Shown here: piece after piece, positions 10,767 through 13,299 of the stretch
How the letters are laid out: every line of letters starts with the position of its first letter
Numbering within the stretch: position 1 is the stretch's first letter
NCBI RefSeq assembly: GCF_000340215.1
Contig: NW_006921550.1
Span: 596,127 to 609,425 of the forward strand
Length of the DNA stretch: 13,299 nucleotides
Source: Pseudocercospora fijiensis CIRAD86
Lineage: Eukaryota; Ascomycota; Dothideomycetes; Mycosphaerellales; Mycosphaerellaceae
Reading direction: 5' to 3'
Notes under the pieces: generated by a model
Seen by the model: the letters and a program-made list of their open reading frames with translations, nothing else
Database searches by the model: none
What the model was told of the DNA's origin: nothing
Translations under genes and position numbers: made by a program

Positions 10767-10850
10767 TAGACCCCGCAGTAGTTCGGGTTGGTTTGGTTTG
10801 GTTTACTAAGCCGAAACTCTAGTTTGGTTTAGGTTGGTTTGCTAAGCAAC
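10767..10850 (+). mobile_element. Probable hAT-type transposon terminus with subterminal repeats
   Basis: LINE homology ends at 10766 and a new sequence starts TAGACCCCGCAGTAGTTCGG. hAT termini often begin CAG, and TAG is its RIP-mutated form. Immediately inside lie stacked GGTTTGGTTT-type motifs (10785-10804 and 10822-10843) and a direct repeat GGTTT(A/G)CTAAGC. Repeated short subterminal motifs are typical of hAT transposase binding regions. I found no inverted partner (AACCAAACC...GGGTCTA) further right, so the other end is lost or outside. The eight bases before it (GGCTTTGC) would be the left target duplication. Confidence 0.5.
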
Positions 10851-11196
10851 TATATAAGTAGCTGGTTCGAACTATATAATTTATCGGTTTTTAAGAAGTG
10901 TACGAATGTATACGTAGCTTCAAGCAAGCCCTTTGTAAGACTTAGCAGTATAGCCGGCAGCGTAGCCGGCATTTTTAGTCCTTAGTACTTATAGAATTTT
11001 CGAATCCTACTTAGGCTACGTAGTTATATAAAGGTACTTATATAACCTCAAATCTATAGACAATTAGCTAAGGGCACTAACTAATTAAAAGCATACATAT
11101 ATATATAAGGCATTATAGTTCAGTTCGGAAACTGTACTCCTTAGGTATAAATTTCATCCTTTCGTTTATAGTTTAATTCCCTAACTGCTTAGTAGA
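10851..11196. other. No gene seen; possible leader of the 11197 frame
   Basis: This is AT-rich sequence with one short GCCGGC array (10947-10970) and an alternating AT run near 11098-11107. TATAAAT at 11146-11152, about 45 bases before the ATG at 11197, could be a TATA box. No reading frame or RNA structure was recognised. Confidence 0.4.
10947..10970 (+). repeat. 12-bp AGCGTAGCCGGC array, two units
   Basis: The units are AGTATAGCCGGC and AGCGTAGCCGGC, followed by ATTTTTAGTCCTTAGTACT. That flank is nearly the same as the one after the array at 11788-11835 (CTTTTTACTCCTTAGTACT), so array and flank form a larger dispersed repeat. Each GCCGGC is palindromic. Confidence 0.75.
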
Positions 11197-11646
11197 ATGT
11201 CTTTATCTAGATCTAGGTAGAACTTATCGATTTCCCTAGAAGTCCTCTTCCTTAAGAAGTTTATACACTTTCCTACCGAACTATTCGACAATATTAAGTA
11301 CTAGGATAGCTCCTCCCTTAGTATCGGCATAGTATATAAAAGAGCTATAAGGCAGCTCTATAGAACGTTCTACTAGTTACTCGCTATACTAAGGCCGAAT
11401 ACTGGTTCGTTCCTTAGAACTCTTAGTTATTTAGGAGATATAAAGGGTAGGGTAGGTAGTAACTTCGTATTGTATAAGGAGGTAGAGGCTGCTATAGAAG
11501 AGGCCTTCAACCTATAAAAGATAGTAAAAGATATAGAGGTAGCTGTAGGTCTAGGTACCTAGTTGAATTTCTAGTAGGTAGAGTATAAGGATATTTAGAG
11601 GGAGTATTAGGTAGAGTTACGAAGGCAGGTGTATAATATGCTCTAG
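11197..11646 (+). pseudogene. Unidentified RIP-broken protein-coding frame, about 150 codons
   Basis: I do not recognise the family. From ATG at 11197 one frame stays protein-like for about 150 codons and is broken only by stops of the RIP type (TAG, one TAA), at codon 8 (11218), codon 36, codon 63 and several times after codon 107. Between them run coherent segments such as L-F-L-K-K-F-I-H-F-P-T-E-L-F and L-R-T-L-S-Y-L-G-D-I-K-G-R-V-G. The C-terminal half is rich in Glu, Lys and Val and looks helical. Only stops reachable from CAG, CAA or TGG occur, and no frameshift is needed, which is what RIP does to a real gene. The frame could extend to TAA at 11665. It might be host-derived or cargo of the element starting at 10767. 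Confidence 0.5.
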
Positions 11647-12060
11647 AAAACAGGGATAGTGCCTATAACTATAACTATTAGGCTCTTCAACCTTCCTTAT
11701 TTTTCCCTATTTTCTTTTTATAAAAATCTAAACTAATACAAATCAACCGGAATGTCTATCTTCTTTTAGTTCTTTGAAAAACCTAGCAGCGTAGCTAGTA
11801 GCGTGGCCGGCAGCGTAGCCGGCAGCGTAGCCGGCCTTTTTACTCCTTAGTACTAACGGGATTTTGGGAGACTTCTATTCCGTACGGCTAATAAAGTATA
11901 CTATACTATATATATATGCTTAGAGAGTATTTAGAGCGCGGTATACAGCGCCGTATAATAGCGGCTCATTTCGTATATAGAAAAGCTTGTAGACGATACT
12001 ACGAATATCCTTCCTACTAGTACATCTATCCTATCTAGTACTATCTCGAATATAGACATT
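11647..12060. other. No clear gene; contains a GCCGGC array and the 3' flank of the H3-like gene
   Basis: 11700-11780 is T-rich with no frame. 11788-11835 is a 12-bp repeat array. On the minus strand the H3-like frame stays mostly open past its likely end (TAG at 12061), with one stop at 12031-12033 and then none until about 11915. A longer C-terminal tail is therefore conceivable but has nothing recognisable in it. Confidence 0.4.
11788..11835 (+). repeat. 12-bp AGCGTAGCCGGC array, four units
   Basis: There are four units in register: AGCGTAGCTAGT (decayed), AGCGTGGCCGGC, and two exact AGCGTAGCCGGC. The decayed first unit shows C to T changes of the RIP type, while the others keep their CpA. 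The flank CTTTTTACTCCTTAGTACT matches the array at 10947. Confidence 0.85.
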
Positions 12061-12146
12061 CTAGCCTTTTAGGATCTAATCGAGTGCTTTAAAATCCTTA
12101 TCTATAATCGTTATACGCTTCGCGTAGATAGCTATAAGGTTGACCG

Positions 12147-12194
12147 CTAAAATAGTATTAGTATAGTCCGAAAAGAGGTAGAAGAGAAACATAT
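12147..12194 (-). other. Intron 2 of the H3-like pseudogene
   Basis: This is a 48-base intron. The donor reads ATATGT, explained by a RIP change of GTATGT (preceding T makes TpG to TpA). There is a branch-site-like TACTAAT and the acceptor is TTTTAG. Removing it joins F-E to V-N-L-I-A-I in frame, as H3 requires. Confidence 0.75.
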
Positions 12195-12377
12195 ATTCGA
12201 AGATACGAACTAAGTAGGCTTCTATAGCCTCTTAAAGGGCGCCTATCGCGGAGGCTTAGAAGCGAAGGTCTATTCTATAATCCTAGGCAATTTCGCGAAT
12301 AAGTCGTTAGAAAGGAGTTTTGCGGATTAGGAGCTTAGAACTCTTCTAATACTGCCGAATCTTACGGAGGGCTACGG

Positions 12378-12468
12378 CTAAAGAAGGATTAGTAAAAAGA
12401 CAGTAAGAATGCCGGCTACGCTGCCGGCTACGCTGCCGGCTACGCTACCGGCTATAAATAGGACTTAC
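12378..12468 (-). other. Intron 1 of the H3-like pseudogene, carrying a GCCGGC array
   Basis: This is a 91-base intron with donor GTAAGT, branch-site-like TACTAAT and acceptor TTCTTTAG. Removing it joins a tail ending R-L to G-T-V-A-L-R exactly at H3 G44-T45. About half of the intron is the 12-bp array at 12411-12458. Confidence 0.82.
12411..12458 (-). repeat. 12-bp repeat array in inverted orientation, inside an intron
   Basis: On the plus strand there are three exact GCCGGCTACGCT units and one decayed ACCGGCTATAAA. This is the reverse complement of the units at 10947 and 11788. Intact TpG/CpA steps at the unit joins contrast with the RIP-depleted exons on both sides. Confidence 0.85.
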
Positions 12469-12622
12469 TTCCTAGGCGCTATCGACGCTTCGTACGATTG
12501 CTACTAGTAGTAGAAGCGCTAGTTGTCGTCTTACGTAAAGCCTTGCCCGCCGTTATCTTACGCGGAGCCTTGCTCGCGACGCCCTTTCTAGTACCGGAGC
12601 TAGCGGCAGTAGCAGTAGCTAT

Positions 12623-12993
12623 CTTGCGTTAATATACTATACTCGTTCCTTTATTTCCGATCTTGTTGCGACTCGTAGAAGTAGCAAGTCCCTTCTTGCG
12701 AGGCGTCGTAACTTAGTTAAGTAGATTCGCTATTATAAAAGTCGTCGAATTAAGGAAAAAAGTGCGTTACGAAGGTGTACGAAGGCGCGCGCGGAGCGAG
12801 GGTATTGCGGAGGTAGTAGATATAGAGCGTAGAGGTATAGGTATCGATGCGAAGGTTAAATATAGCGAGAGAGGTAGTATCGCGGTGTCGCTAAGCAATA
12901 GAGTAAGCTTCGCGCAAGCCTATATTATAGTAACGTTAGAGCAAGGAAAGAAGGCAGGTATGGCTAAAAAAGGCAGGTACGGCAGACTTTGAA
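12623..12993. other. No supported gene; CpG-rich upstream region of the H3-like gene
   Basis: This region is richer in G and C than the rest, with many CpG steps (for example GGCGCGCGCGG near 12785). It would hold the promoter of the H3-like gene on the minus strand. That frame also continues upstream of the chosen start to about 12740 with lysine-, arginine- and serine-rich codons and two stops, so a longer tail is possible. A short plus-strand frame at 12762-12992 begins with GTG and resembles nothing. No divergent histone H4 is visible. Confidence 0.45.
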
Positions 12994-13057
12994 ATATAGC
13001 CGGCATATATAGCCGGCATAGTAATAGGCGAAAGCCTCCTTTTAATAAATAGCCGGC
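12994..13057 (+). repeat. AGCCGGC-containing degenerate repeats
   Basis: ATATAGCCGGCAT occurs twice in tandem (12994-13019), and a further AATAGCCGGCG lies at about 13047-13057. The core AGCCGGC is shared with the 12-bp arrays to the left, but the spacer differs. Between them AGGC-GAAA-GCCT (13026-13037) could form a small hairpin. Confidence 0.5.
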
Positions 13058-13299
13058 GTAATAATAGTATCCTACTATAGTATAGATATTCTTTAGTAAT
13101 GCCTTTACTAGCTATAGTAATCTTATAAGTAACCTAGGCCTATTGCTAGTAAATATAAGAAATATTAGGTAGGCTATACTAAACAAGCTAGTTATTTAGC
13201 AGAAAAAGGCCTACTACCGTCTCTATATACCGGCTACGGGTGCCGACTATCGCTCTAAATTCAACTCCGCCCTATCTCGGAGGCTGAGGTACCGAGCGG
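13058..13299. other. No feature recognised to the window edge
   Basis: This stretch is AT-rich up to about 13210, then higher in GC, with single CCGGC sites and a short CTCGG/CCGAG inverted pair near 13277-13296. No reading frame, tRNA boxes or transposon terminus could be supported. Confidence 0.35.

Larger units (their letters stand above)
12061..12622 (-). pseudogene. Histone H3-like gene, three exons, RIP-inactivated
   Basis: H3 is a core nucleosome histone. Exon 1 (12622-12469) starts at ATA, a former ATG, and gives a basic tail with T-R-K-G-V-A-S-K-A-P-R-K then A-G-K-A-L-R-K, matching the spacing of H3 R8, K9, K14, A-P-R-K18, K23 and K27. Exon 2 (12377-12195) continues G-T-V-A-L-R-K-I-R and L-L-I-R-K-T-P-F, then R-L-I-R-E-I-A, D-L-R-F, S-A-I-G-A-L and E-A-Y-L-V-R-I-F-E. 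Five stops in exon 2 fall at H3 Q55, Q68, Q76, Q85 and Q93. Exon 3 (12146-12061) has V-N-L-I-A-I-Y-A-K-R-I-T-I, with H113 changed to Tyr. Splice joins keep frame, and total length is about 140 codons against 136 in H3. The alpha-N region and loop 1 have canonical H3 length, which argues against CenH3. The tail between K27 and G44 is about three residues longer than usual, so this was probably a divergent H3 variant or duplicate. Confidence 0.88.

Noticed and set aside
11788..12458. The inverted 12-bp arrays as terminal inverted repeats of one transposon
   Set aside because: The right array lies inside an intron of the H3-like gene, so an element spanning both would cut the gene. No target duplication flanks them.
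10947..12458. CRISPR array
   Set aside because: The units are 12-bp tandem repeats without unique spacers, in a eukaryotic transposon context.
12061..12622. Centromeric CenH3 identity for the H3-like pseudogene
   Set aside because: The loop 1 region has canonical H3 length and Q76, Q85 and Q93 positions, and the tail keeps canonical lysine spacing. CenH3 usually has a longer loop 1 and an unrelated tail.
12762..12992. 76-codon plus-strand frame as a small gene
   Set aside because: It starts with GTG, which is unlikely in a fungal nuclear gene, resembles no family, and lies in the probable promoter region of the H3-like gene.
12762..13299. Divergently transcribed histone H4 next to the H3-like gene
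   Set aside because: H3 and H4 are often paired in fungi, but no H4 motif was readable in the region to the right of the H3-like gene, even allowing Gln and Trp stops.
13215..13299. Possible tRNA or other structured RNA at the right edge
   Set aside because: A B-box-like string (AATTCAACTCC) is present, but there is no fitting A box and no acceptor stem could be paired.

Overview
The window looks like a transposon-rich, repeat-induced point mutation (RIP) compartment of a filamentous ascomycete (Pezizomycotina). CpA and TpG are scarce, TpA is very common, CpG is largely kept, and diverged repeat copies differ almost only by C/T and G/A transitions. In the old reading frames Gln and Trp codons have become TAG/TAA, His and Cys have become Tyr, and Met has become Ile. 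Nothing here looks like an intact host gene. All coding traces are pseudogenes.

Layout: (1) 1-6029 holds Tad1-like non-LTR retrotransposon (LINE) sequence on the minus strand, head to tail. One complete unit (6029 down to 1154) has ORF1 (gag-like, three zinc knuckles) and ORF2 (endonuclease, reverse transcriptase, C-terminal Cys region). It is followed by the start of ORF1 of a second copy (1112 down to 1). (2) 6030-8206 is a fragment of a hAT DNA transposon on the same strand. Its transposase frame of 685 codons has one internal stop and is cut off in the dimerization domain, exactly where the LINE begins. (3) 8207-10766 is a third LINE piece, the 3' two thirds of ORF2, colinear with 1154-3713 without net indels. 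(4) At 10767 the LINE is broken by a hAT-like terminus with GGTTTGGTTT-type subterminal repeats. (5) 10850-13299 is not LINE. It holds an unidentified RIP-broken frame (11197-11646, plus strand), a RIP-broken histone H3-like gene with two recognisable introns (12622 down to 12061, minus strand), and several clusters of a 12-bp unit AGCGTAGCCGGC, one of them inside an intron of the H3-like gene.

The elements do not form a working pathway. They record a nesting history: LINE copies and hAT elements piled up, RIP mutated the duplicated sequences, and the 12-bp GCCGGC arrays, which still carry intact CpA sites, probably expanded or arrived later. The most notable item is the histone H3-like pseudogene: stops fall at five Gln positions conserved in H3 (Q55, Q68, Q76, Q85, Q93), and the tail keeps the K9/K14/K18/K23/K27 spacing.
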